From Biscogniauxia marginata (lineage: Eukaryota > Ascomycota > Sordariomycetes > Xylariales > Xylariaceae): a DNA stretch of 64,000 nt. Below, piece after piece: positions 35,793-46,296 of this stretch. A program made the translations under genes and the position numbers. Under the pieces are notes generated by a model. It did not search any database. It had not been told where the DNA came from and saw nothing but the letters and a program-made list of their open reading frames with translations. Positions within the stretch are counted from its first letter, which is position 1. Each line of letters opens with the position of its first letter. Location: assembly GCA_022695795.1 (NCBI GenBank), contig MU404106.1, positions 62,535 through 126,534 of the forward strand, in the 5' to 3' direction.

Positions 35793-37037
35793 AAGGGCTT
35801 TCAAAAAAATTGGGGAGTGAGAAGGGATACGGGATAAGATGAGATGAGATGAGATGACACGATGACGATGGTGGTTTTTTCCTCCCTTTGGGTCATCGAT
35901 TTGCAAATACATACATTCATCATGTTTGCATGGACAAAGAATCATGCACCGCAAGGTACGAGCAGAAAAAAAAACCCTAACAGAAAATGCATGGGAGAAA
36001 AAATATGTTTGATTCTGTAGCCCCTTTTTCTTATTTTCGTTGCCGCTAGCCGGAGTTGTTGGAGCGGAAGAAGACGAAGAGAAGGATCAAGAGTAACGGG
36101 GAGACTGTAATACTAAAATGAAGCATCGTCGCGCTTTTTTCGTCCTATGACAGACTCGACTCGGCGAGAGGATATAATTCTAGCTGTATTCCTGAACTAA
36201 GTACTTGAAAAGTATCGTCTTTTATGGTGTCGACGAAGTATATATCTTCTTTGGACATGATAGACAGAGCCGGTTTTACTGCGATTGGGAGATGTTACCT
36301 ACTTATCTAGGTCCGTGAAAAGGAGGCATATTCGTAAAGGAGTAGTGTACATCGGAACTTTCCAGCTCGTCTTGATTAGACCCTTCTTGCCCCAATATTC
36401 GCGATATTCTGCCGCACTTTTCGGAAGCGGAGGGGCAAATGTATCTATATATCTTCTAGGGGCCGCAGGGCGACTTGAGTATACGTAGTCGAGTGTTACT
36501 ACCTGGAAACGCAATATACGTCAATGTGCCCCTGACGTGGGCTATAGAAGATGTGGTCCTCCCTAAGTATCTATATTACCATGATGGAGCCTAGTAGCGA
36601 AGTGGTAAGGCGGCTACCAACAACTAATTCTACGCTTAGTTACTCTAATGGAGGCTGGCTACTGGTGAGTATAGGGGGGCTAATGGATGACTATCAAAAA
36701 GGTCTTACTCTTGGAGAAATTGAATCCGTCACGAGTCCAGGCGCTTAGAAGACTGGTAGACGATGGTAAGACCAGCTGTACGTATATCGTAAAGATCGGG
36801 CAATCTCCATTGTGTTTCGTAGCATACATCACTCGTAAGTCTGTCCCCAGCTCACCCATACACACTCTCAACTCGAAATACCATACGAAAATGACGAGGC
36901 ATAGCAACAAGGACTCTGCCTCTCCTCAAACCCATCACAACGCGCACAGATTCCATTTCTCATACCCATCTCCCACAAAGCTCAGCCGCCAGCAGAAAAA
37001 AGTCTCTCCCTCCCCTTTTTATTTTTATTTTTATTTT
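35793..37037. other. convergent intergenic region
   Basis: No gene is seen. It contains a GATGA repeat at 35836-35858 directly after the preceding gene, and a T-rich run at 37013-37040 at the 3' end of the Dap1-like gene. The tRNA-like stretch near 36590 was examined and rejected. Confidence 0.5.
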
Positions 37038-37669
37038 TTACAAATCCCCCTGAGCGACCAGCTTCCCGACGACCAGGTACTTACTCAAGAACCGCTCCTC
37101 CCAGCCCTGCAAGCTCTCGAACTCCTCGGGGCCGAGGCCCTCGAGCCGGTCGAGCGGGCCGTCGAGGTCCTTGGTCAGCATGTCCTCGTCGAAGCTGTGG
37201 TAGGCGAGGCCGCGGCTGGCGTCGCGGCCGGCGAAGTTCTCGTAGGGCCCTCCGGGTCCGTAGAAGTTGCGGCCGGCCGAGACGTCGAAGACGCGGCCCC
37301 GCACGGCGAGGTACACGGGCTTGCCGCCCTGGCCGTCGTAAGGGAGCAACGTGCGCGGCGTGAAGGTCCGGAACACGACGGCGGGCGGCTCGCGCGGGAG
37401 CCGCGCCGGCTCGCCCGGCTTGTAGAGCAGGTACGTCGTGTAGAGCGTGATGAGCGCGAGGATGAGGTTCAGGGGCGTGACGAGGCCGGTGCTGCAGGGT
37501 TGGTGGGTTGGTTTGGTTAGCTTTGCTGCCGGATTTATGGATGGATAGAATGGATGGGCGAATGGAGATTGTGGAGGGAAAGCGAGGGATAAAATAATAA
37601 TAATACATACTATAGTTCTGAAGGGTCCTTTGCGGCCTCTTGGGCCACTCGCTGTTCGACGTAGTCCAT
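37038..37669 (-). CDS. Dap1/MAPR-like cytochrome b5 heme-binding protein
   Basis: An ER-membrane haem protein of the membrane-associated progesterone receptor family, known in yeast (Dap1) to bind haem and support the sterol-synthesis cytochrome P450 Erg11. It is 170 aa; exons 37669-37611 and 37491-37038 with a 119-bp intron. The start is the only ATG that precedes the TM in frame. N-terminal 20 residues are hydrophilic, then one TM at about residues 25-43 (PLNLILALITLYTTYLLY), then the cytochrome-b5-like domain: FTPRTLLPYDGQGGKPVYLA, GRVFDVSAGRNFYGPGGPY and FAGRDASRGLA. Tyrosines of YGPGGPY are in the place of the haem-ligand region typical of MAPR proteins, which lack the bis-His of true cytochrome b5. 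Confidence 0.93.
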
Positions 37670-38963
37670 GACGAGCGGTGGGGCTATAAGGTAACTAACT
37701 GCGCTGTGTTGTTTAACGGATGATGGTAGTATTACCTGGTCATGAAGAGGTTAGGTAGATAGATACAGGATAGATGGAAAGTTATGATGATGATTGGGGG
37801 AAACGCCGAGTGAGAGGTTCTTGGAACTTCCATTGTCGACGGACCCCAGGCTACTAGCGAACGTGGGGTTTGACAGCTCCGAGAAATCCGAAGTGGCCCA
37901 AGCTCCAGCCAGCTTGCCGGGATTACAAATGCAAGAAACCAATCCCCATCCTTCCTTTACATACATACATAAGTACATATATACCACCTACGCTACATTT
38001 ATACGTACATGTACATATCGAAGTTCCTATAAATCATCAAGGTATAACACCATTTCCTCTGTGCCAGGGTCGGATTCATTTCCCAGGGGAGTCAGATATT
38101 ATGCACACGTAGGTATAATTCTCCAACCATCTAACAGCCGGCAGGAAGGCTGTAGACGTAAGGGATGAAAGATATAATACCTATTATTTATTGAGTCGGC
38201 GCAGTCAGCATTTACGGCTGACAATACACACTGTTTTAGGGAGTAGGATTACAATCTGAACAGATATAGGAAATCCCGTACGAACTAATCTGTACATGGA
38301 TTTCACTGTTTGATAAATCCATGCTCTTTCCTTTTTTTCCTCTTCTTCCACCAAGACTAACAACCTTGAATACGCGTACGAGTAGGTACCTGGTAGGTAC
38401 TTTACTGGAAGATACAAATTCCGCACATGTAGGAAAACACCTAAACCCCCCAAAATTAGGCTTTTATAGGAACTGGTTAGCATGGTTTGGAGTTGCTACT
38501 AAAATGTAATACAGTGGGGTCCAGGAAGTCCCCTATTTCTAGTACACTAGTGTGCAGGCACAACGCAAAGGCTGATAGCTAACTGGGACAACCACATTGC
38601 CAGGCTCCATCGAATTGCTGTTCCACTTCCTCTACTGGACTTTTTCTTTTCTTTATCCACGCCTAGAATTGGGGGAGCGCATTAAGTTGGGAATCCTTTT
38701 CTTTCTGCATTATTATTATAATATTTTCTTGCATTGCCCGTGCGATTTGTCTCGCTATCTTATCTCGCACAAACGCAGCACTTTTCGTTCCGTAATTGCT
38801 AAACATATGAGGTAGACAATACTTACCTTGTACTGCACTTATTGCTTGCTCTGCATTCTACGAAACCGGCTCGCTCTCACATCGGCACCCACACCGACCT
38901 TCCAGACCATGGTCTAAGGCAAGCTTGGGACGAGTGACACAACCCGATTTAAATTATTTTACC
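37670..38963. other. divergent promoter region
   Basis: It separates the Dap1-like gene (minus) from the mannosyltransferase (plus). It holds GTAGGTACCTGGTAGGTAC at about 38382-38400 and T-rich patches near 38690-38720. No gene is seen. Confidence 0.5.
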
Positions 38964-40616
38964 ATGTTGAGGCGGTTCATCCGTCCTGCGCGACGGCTGC
39001 CCCTCTGGCTGCTGCTCTCGGTAGCCACGCCCTTCGTGTTCGAAGTCCTCGTCCACTTGTGGCGGTATAACGTGCCGCGGCCCGCGAGCGAGCTCGACAC
39101 GCCCTTTTTTACCACCTGCCAGGAGCCCGACGTCGGGGCGAAGCGCGAGAATGCCGTGTTCGTCATGTTGGCGCGGAACCACGAGCGTGCGAAGGCTAAG
39201 AAGACCATAATATCCATCGAGTCGCACTTTAACAAGTGGTTTAACTACCCGATCATGTTCCTCAACGACGAGCCCTGGGATCCCTTGTTCATACAAGAGC
39301 TGAATGCCACGTCTGGCGGCAAGGGAATCTTCGAGGTTATACCGAGAGAGCAGTGGACCTTTCCGGACTGGATCGACCCGGCCGCCGCGAAGGAGAGCAT
39401 TAAGCAGCAGGGCCAAGAAAGCACACCACACGCTGGGGAGGAAGGATACCACCATATGTGCCGGTTCTATTCGGGGTGAGTTCTGAAATCAGCTTTCTAG
39501 CCTCTCCAGCTCCCGGAGGAAGAGACGAGCGTCGAACCACATAACAGTCCGCGCTGTTAGGAAAGAAAAAAAGAGTACAAGGAAAAAGGCGGAGGTCGCA
39601 GAATTATACAAAGCTAACGCGCGCCGGGAAATGTCTTCGGTTTGGTTCATTAGCAAATTCTACGAGCTCGACGTGCTTAAGAAGTACAAGTGGTACTGGC
39701 GGTTGGAACCGGACGTGGACTTCACGTGCGCCATCACCTACGACCCGTTCGTGCAGATGGCGCGCCACAAGAAGGTGTACGGCTTCACAATCGCGCTGTG
39801 GGAGGTGGGCAAGTCGTGCCCGGGCCTGTTTCGCGCCACGGCCGACTGGAAGGAGATGATGGACGTGCCCACCAACAACCTGTGGAAGGCCATGGTCTCG
39901 GCATCGTGGATGCCCTTCCCCTTCCGAAGTCTGCTCAGCTGGCTGCCGCACCGCGATCGCCACGGCGACACCTGGAGCCTGTGCCACTACTGGAGCAACT
40001 TCGAGATCGCCGATATGGACTTCTTCCGCACGCGGGCTTACCAGGACTACGTCGAGTACCTCGATAAGAAGGGCGGTTTCTACTTCGAGCGGGTAAGCTT
40101 TTTTCCTCAATGTTTCTCCCCTTTGTTATAGTTTTCCGGCGTCATTCGTTACCAACTGTGTCCCTTGCATAGTCTTTTGTTCAACTTCTACTCCCCCCTA
40201 CCCCTTGATGATATTATGATTATCACTAGAACCACCCATCTGATAACTATTCTTTCACACGGTAATCTAACTAAAATGAAACGCAGTGGGGTGATGCAGC
40301 GGTACATTCCCTTGCGGTGGCCATGCTCGTGGACCCGCGTAAGGTACACCATTTTGAGGACTTTGGCTACCGGCACGATACGCTCTTCCAGTGCCCATCG
40401 AACGCGCCGGGTGGTCAGCTGCCGGACTCGCCGCTCCTAGGCAACGGCACCGACAGCAACGGCGTAACAACCAGCTGGTCACCCGAGACGGAAAACGGCA
40501 TCGGCTGCCGGTGCGAGTGCGACGGCAACACGGCCCGCAACTACGGCGGCTACTGCCTCAACAAGCTTAAGCAGCCCACCTCCCTCAGGCGCCCCTGGTT
40601 CACCTGGTTGTTATAG
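38964..40616 (+). CDS. GT15 alpha-1,2-mannosyltransferase (KTR/KRE2 family)
   Basis: A Golgi type II membrane enzyme that adds alpha-1,2-mannose from GDP-mannose during O- and N-glycan elongation of cell-wall proteins. It is 426 aa. Exons are 38964-39475, 39654-40092 and 40287-40616. A short cytosolic Arg-rich tail is followed by a signal anchor (about residues 12-33) and the luminal domain. Family signatures are ENAVFVMLARNHE, KKTIISIESHFNKWFNYP, MCRFYSG, YKWYWRLEPDVDF (metal/donor site) and HYWSNFEIADMDFF, in which E288 corresponds to the catalytic glutamate of Kre2p, followed by WGDAAVHSLAVAML. The upstream in-frame TTG at 38925 is not a start. The Cys-rich C-terminal part (CRCECD) is typical. 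Its neighbour on the right is an ERD1-like Golgi protein, convergent with it. Confidence 0.95.
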
Positions 40617-42159
40617 TACGCCTGTCTCGCGGCCGGGGTGTCCGCCGCCATTCTAGCATGGAAGCTATGAGTAGCTTAGTCCGGCCGTAAAAATTGGCTA
40701 TTATAGACGACCAACGACGATGATGATGCCGACGCCAAGCAGCCGGTAGCTAAGCAAGCATAGTCAGTAATGAGAGGGCGCTACTCGGCATGTAGGCGCT
40801 CGTGAACGACCATGGCGTTGGGAAAGTGTTTTACAACTTTTATTCTCAAAAAAAGGATTCGATTTCTGCGGAGAGGAGTAAGGGGGCGAAGAGGGGGACT
40901 TCGGAACGGCTAAGACGAAACGAAGAAAACAAGACAACATACATCATACCACCACACGTGCATAGCATAGGCGCTTGCAGGTTTTCTTGTAATGATTGTA
41001 AACGGCTGCTCGCTTGCCAACGTCATTTTCGTCATTTTTGCTATACTCCTTTATCATCGTCCTAACAACCGGGCTCACAGGGGAGGAACTGAACTATATT
41101 GTATATAATATCAGCGCCATTCCACCGTCACATTATGATGTTTTACAAGGGTTTTGGAAAAAAAGATCTTTGTCATACTAGATGGAGAGCGAGACAAGAA
41201 AAAGAAAGACATGAATATGGGGGTGGGAAGGGGATGTGATATACCACGGATGTATTTTATGTTGCTGTCGGTGCGATGATGGGATTTACTCCCTTGCTCC
41301 CTTTTCCCCCTTCCTCGTCATCATCATCCGTCATGATCATCGTCGTTATCCTGGTCGATCCTGTCGACTTGGAGATTTTTTCTATAGAGATTAATACCTG
41401 TGGTTGGAAAGGCGGGCGTCCCGTTAGCATGTCTGATTATTTACAAGCATTCAAAACTTTACGCGGGTTTATAAGATATTTTATACATAACTATTTTATA
41501 GGTTTTAAATGATAGAAAATATACCCCCTTTCCAAGAAAAAAACTTTTGTCAAAGGAGGAAAGTAGAAAATGAAAATATCAGAGAGAACGTCGAAGTCAA
41601 GTAAGTGGCTATTGCTTATCCCTCTAAAGTCAAACATCCACCTTCCCCTCCCGTTTTTCCCCGTCTGCACGAACTATTAGCCTCTCCGGTATTTACTAGT
41701 CGGAACAAATGTACTTGTTCTTAGCGGCATTCCCGGAATACAGTTACTATCAAATGAAGACTTTGATTTCATAAGATATAGCTCTCAAGTCTATATAAAG
41801 TAGTGAGAAAAAAAAACGCCTGCAATGCTAACCAAAAACCGGGTATGCACCAGCAAGAACCCGCGAAAGACGCCTTAATCATTTGGATCCATCTATCCTT
41901 CTTTACATCATTGCCTTCCATTACGCCCCACGCTCCCCTTCCTTCCCCCCTTTCGCTCGGTCGTTGTAGTCATGTCATGGTAGAGAGAGGTACATTGAAT
42001 CCTACATGTCCCTTTTTTTTTTCGGTTTCTTTTTACCATATGCACTTATACATCCCTTCCTTTCCTTCATACCTCACCAACAATTTCCTCTTCAAAAATC
42101 TTCAAAAAAAAACCCCCCAATTTTTTACCTGAAAGATGCCCCCCTTTTTCCTCGTCTTC
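40617..42159. other. convergent 1.5-kb 3' intergenic region
   Basis: No gene is seen. Long T/C-rich and A-rich runs (about 42000-42160) and a CATCATC repeat at 41316-41345. The length is unusual for a space between two stop codons. Confidence 0.5.
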
Positions 42160-43521
42160 CTAATCCTCATCTTCGTACTTAGTCCCATCGTAGTCCCCGA
42201 GCAGTATATCGTCGTCGGCCGGGAGCCCTATGAAGGAGCTGCCGTTGTTGTTGCGGATCCACTCGGTCTCGACGCGGAAGAAGATCCAGACCCAGCGGCG
42301 AAAGACCTCGAGGAGCTCGAGCGCGAAGATGGCGCCCTCGCGGTCGGCCAGGCGGCTCAGGTGTGGGCTCAGCTTGAGGCTCCACGTGCACCGCAGCAGC
42401 AGGTCCGCGGCGATGACGACGTAGTAGAGCACAGGGGGCCCGATACGCAGGGGCCGTCGCAGCCCGAAGGCGTGGTCCGGTGCCTCGCACTCCCGCGCCC
42501 CGCTGAACAGCGTTAGGTCCCAGTCCCTGGCTACGTCCCAGTAGAAGCTGTACAGCGAGTTGACGGCGCAGGAGAGGACCCAGAGGCGGTAGTACGCGGT
42601 TGCCGAGGAGGAAGAGTCGTTGTCGTCGCCGCCGCCGCGCAACAGCGCGCTGAAGATGATGACGGGGAACGCGGTCGCATACTTGAGCGCGTTGGCGAGG
42701 TGCTGGCCGCCCCAACCGGCAGCGGGGGAGATGGGCCCGCGGCGCACGCGGCCGTACTCGATGAGGCACTGGCGCAGGCGGATGAGGGAGGGCGCGGCCA
42801 TGACGAGCGGGACGGCGAGGGCGCCGCCGCAAGAACGGTCGGGCCGCGCGGTCGCGGACCCGGACGACGACCGGAGGAACATGCACAGCGCGACGTACAG
42901 GTCGCCGAAGACCTTGGCGTAGCTCGTGAGCACGTCGGCGAGCAGTATGTCGCCGAACTTGCCGTCCTTGGCCTCGGCGATGCCGCCCACCATTATGCGC
43001 TTCAGCGTCGAGCGGAGGCGCGCGCGCCCCGAGTCCGACAGCCGGTTGCGCGCGTTCGGCACGGCGAAGACCGCGGCCAGCACGACGAGGTACGTCAGCG
43101 GCAGCCAGTCCCAGCGCTGCACGAGCGCCGGGTTCCGGTGCGTGAAGGCCCAGAACAGCAGCAGCGAGAAGACGAAGACGGAGGAGAGCACGGTCGCGAG
43201 GCGGTAGGTCGACAGGTGGTGCGGCGGGTGGTGCGGCGACGAGCGGCTCGGATAGCGGATTAGCGCCGGCACATCGATCTTGAGGGTGTAGAGGTAGTGC
43301 AAGTTGACGCCCCAAGCCCAGACCGCTGCGACAGGGACAAGAGAGGTCAGTCTTTATTTGTCTCGGAGAACGTCATATTCTTGTTGATAGAGTGGTTGAG
43401 GAGAGTGTATATAATACGAAAGGAACATACCGAGGACGATGATGAAGGCCACGCGGTACGGCAGCGGGAAGGTCAAGCTGAAGGAGTCGAGCTCAGGCTC
43501 GACCGCCGGATCACCGTCCAT
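42160..43521 (-). CDS. EXS-domain membrane protein, ERD1-like
   Basis: A multispanning Golgi membrane protein of the EXS family. Yeast Erd1 is needed for retention of ER-luminal proteins and for recycling of Golgi glycosyltransferases, and exports phosphate from the Golgi lumen. It is 418 aa; exons 43521-43431 and 43325-42160, joined in phase 1. Start is the ATG at 43521 (MDGDPAVEPELDSF). TM helices are near FPLPYRVAFIIVLAVWAWGV, LATVLSSVFVFSLLLFWAF and WLPLTYLVVLAAVFAVPN. EXS signatures are LADVLTSYAKVFGDLYVA, RLRQCLIEY, HLANALKYATAFPVI, SLYSFYWDVARDWDL and LELLEVFRRWVWIFFRVETEW. The acidic tail ends KYEDED. It shares a 620-bp divergent promoter region with PEX10. Confidence 0.93.
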
Positions 43522-44141
43522 TGCTCCTCGGGATTGTAGAAATGCGCATCGAAGCCGACTCCTTCGCCGTCTCAGCCGAGGACTTGGAGCGCACGAAGCT
43601 GGTCAATTGGAAGCGTATCGCGGTGTTGGAAGTTAAAAAAAGATGCAGGTATAGTAACAAGTTACGGTTAGCAAGTAGGAGAGAGACGGTACTGCCAGAT
43701 AACATTTTAATCAGGGAGAGACTAGCGACGTCACGAAGATCCCTGTCCGTTATCTTAGCGTGCACCTTATGGGCAATGGGCAGCACCGGTACCTACCTAC
43801 TGTAGCGTAATGTACAATAGGTACATGCATAAATGTATACGACCCACCTATGGAAGCCCGCTACCGGACGGTGCAGGTGCTGGGGAAATCCAAGCCACAC
43901 GCGTGCAGCCATGTACCTAACTTTGGAACCTAAGGTTTGCGCCGAGGTCCAACTTATTTCCAATCAATTATCACCGAACTTTATACTTCATACCTAACCT
44001 AATCAACAAGAGTTAAGCTTCTTCTTCCTGCCACCCAACTACCTTTTATCTACTATTCATTGCGTAAAACGACTTGTATTAAGAAGTAGAAGAAGAAAAA
44101 GAAGACATCTCGAATAAGAAGAGACGACCTCAAGAACCACA
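43522..44141. other. divergent promoter (ERD1-like / PEX10)
   Basis: No gene is seen. It holds GTACCTACCTAC at 43789-43800, then TACATAGG-like copies of the dispersed motif, and an A-rich, purine-rich leader at 44080-44140 just before the PEX10 start. Confidence 0.5.
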
Positions 44142-45455
44142 ATGGCGACCGACTCCCCGCCACCGCCCTCCTCATCAACGACATCTACCCTCCCGCCGAC
44201 CTCCTCCTCCTCCTCCCTCTCGCCATCGCCGTACCCCTACGCCTTCGCCCCCGACATAATCCGCGCCCACCAGAAGGACGCCTACTTCCAGGGCGTGCTG
44301 ACGAACCAGCTGTCGGACCTGCACCGGCGCCTGCTCGGGGCCCGGTCCGCGCACGCCTGGGCCGCCGAGTCCCGCACCATCGCCGACCTGCTGTACCTGT
44401 GCCTGACGACGCTGCTGGGGAACCGCACCCTCGGGGAGGAGTACTGCGGCCTCGTGCAGGTCGAGGCCGGGGGCTCGCTGCCCGCCCTGCCGCGCCGCGC
44501 CGCCTACATCGCCGGCAGCATCCTGCTGCCGTACGGGCTGGCGCGGGTGCTGCCCTCGGTCCGGGCCCGCATACGCGCGCGTCTGCAGCGGAACCTGGCA
44601 CTCGCCTCATCCTCCTCGTCCTCCTCCCCCCCCTCCGCATCTAAATCCACACGCAGACCCCCGTCGCGGGCCTGGACGTACAAGCTGCAGTCCTACGCGC
44701 TCGCGAACCTCGCCGCGCTGACCTCCCCGGCGCCCGTCCACGCGCTGAGCCTGGCGCTCTTCTACTTCAGCGGGTCGTACTACGAGCTCGCCAAGCGGCT
44801 CGCGGGCCTGCGCTACATCTTCACGCACAAGGTCGGCGAGTCGTCCGACCGCGCCGGCTACGAGCTCCTCGGCGTCCTGCTCGTCGTCCAGATGGCCGTC
44901 CAGGCCTACATGCACGTGCGGTCGAACCTCGCCGCCCTCAACGGCGGCAGCGATCCCGATACTCCTCCTTCTCTATCCTCACTATCGTCCGCGCACCAGC
45001 AGGAGCGAGCGACCGCCGCGGCCACCAGCGTGCGCGTCTCCCTCGACGAGCACGCCTACAGCTCCAACAACGAGCTCCTGATCAACTCCTCCTCCTCCTC
45101 CTCCCCCTTCTTACAGCCCCCGTCCGGCGGCGGGTCGTCGCGCGTCGACGTCGCCTCGCTCACGCACACCCCCCTGCCCGCCGAGCAGGCCGCCGCCGAC
45201 GGCGGCGCCGCGGCGCGGTACGACCTCTCGGACGACGGCCTGATGCGGTGGATCAAGAGCCCGCAGCAGCGCAAGTGCACGCTCTGCCTCGAGGAGCTCC
45301 GGGACCCGGCCGCGACCCAGTGCGGCCACGTCTTCTGCTGGTCCTGCATCGGCGACTGGGTCCGCGAGAAGCCCGAGTGCCCCCTCTGCCGCCGCGAGGC
45401 CCTGGCCCAGCACATTCTGCCCCTGCGCGGCGCTGCTGCTTTGAAATCGAAATGA
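44142..45455 (+). CDS. PEX10: peroxisome biogenesis RING protein PEX10
   Basis: A peroxisomal-membrane E3 ubiquitin ligase that, with PEX2 and PEX12, forms the complex that ubiquitinates the import receptor PEX5 for recycling. It is 437 aa in one exon. After a Ser/Pro-rich N-terminus comes the Pex2/Pex12-type domain: APDIIRAHQKDAYFQGVL, RTLGEEYCGL, RRAAYIAGSILLPYG, LFYFSGSYYELAKRLAGLRY and GYELLGVLLVVQMAVQ. A variable Ser-rich linker with poly-Ser runs (about 290-330) leads to the C-terminal C3HC4 RING at residues 379-416 (CTLCLEEL, CGHVFCWSCI, CPLC). All zinc ligands are present. GC content is very high and produces long false frames on the other strand. It is divergent from the ERD1-like gene. 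Confidence 0.96.
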   Translation: MATDSPPPPSSSTTSTLPPTSSSSSLSPSPYPYAFAPDIIRAHQKDAYFQGVLTNQLSDLHRRLLGARSAHAWAAESRTIADLLYLCLTTLLGNRTLGEEYCGLVQVEAGGSLPALPRRAAYIAGSILLPYGLARVLPSVRARIRARLQRNLALASSSSSSSPPSASKSTRRPPSRAWTYKLQSYALANLAALTSPAPVHALSLALFYFSGSYYELAKRLAGLRYIFTHKVGESSDRAGYELLGVLLVVQMAVQAYMHVRSNLAALNGGSDPDTPPSLSSLSSAHQQERATAAATSVRVSLDEHAYSSNNELLINSSSSSSPFLQPPSGGGSSRVDVASLTHTPLPAEQAAADGGAAARYDLSDDGLMRWIKSPQQRKCTLCLEELRDPAATQCGHVFCWSCIGDWVREKPECPLCRREALAQHILPLRGAAALKSK

Positions 45456-46296
45456 GTTGGAATTGAAATGAAATTGAATCAGAGGGGGGGGTTTTAAAGG
45501 GGAAAAGAAGAAACACACCCCTTACTCCTAATACTTAAAACGTGATTTCTCATCCTCCGTCGTCTCGGGGATGATTGAAAAAAATAAGGGGGGCTAGAAA
45601 GAAAGAAGAAATTCTTAGCTGCAAATACAAACATGGCACACCTACCAGTCCGTGAATCCAGTACAGAGGTAGTTGGCGTGGGGAGAGATCGTAATTAGGT
45701 TAGGATTAAAGGGCAAGAGTTGCAAGGAGTTTCAAGAATGACATTTGATTCGTAATCACGATGTTACCAAAACCAAGTAACCAGGTATGTGTGTATGAAA
45801 GTATTGAAGATGAAAAGTTATCTTAAACAGACAGACCATAGTAAGGCAATAATAGCGTACATACAAACACAAGATTTGCTTCTACATTGCGATGGCGAAA
45901 ACCAGAAAACAATAAGAAGTGGCCTCCTCATAAGAACAACATGTCAAATAACCGCCCCCATCCCCCCCATCCCCCAAACATAGTTCCAAGAAGAAAAAAA
46001 CAGACACCTTGAAGAAATAAGTTAACAATCAATCCCCCCCTCACTCCTTTTCTTTTTGTATTCCACATTAAGGAGTTTCCATCCATACCCAAAACCAGAT
46101 ATTGTTTTCCATTTGCTCTATTGAGGCTCCAAGTCCAGCTCAAGAGCAAAGAGGTCCTCCCTGATGTACAACCGTGCCCGCCATGTTATGCATTCCCACC
46201 TCCAATATCTCACATCGTTGGTATCATAGTATTATTTCCCGGAAAAGCAACCTTCAAAACGCCAGTACCCCTTATCTATGCCGATCGTGCGCCATT
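45456..46296. other. convergent 3' intergenic region
   Basis: Spacer between stop codons of PEX10 and the LYAR-type gene. A-rich and C-rich tracts; no gene is seen. Confidence 0.5.

Noticed and set aside
36580..36640. Stretch resembling a tRNA D-arm (AGCGAAGTGGTAAGGCGG)
   Set aside because: No T-arm GTTCGA motif follows and the acceptor ends do not pair.
36687..37608. Plus-strand 277-codon frame and a second minus-strand frame over the Dap1-like gene
   Set aside because: Shadows of the cytochrome b5-like exons.
42179..43315. 378-codon Arg/Ala/Pro-rich frame overlapping the ERD1-like gene
   Set aside because: Same region in another frame. Extreme composition caused by high GC3; the overlapping frame gives a clear EXS protein.
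44185..45518. Long minus-strand frames opposite PEX10
   Set aside because: Antisense shadows of a very GC-rich gene; no domain, and the plus-strand product is unambiguous.
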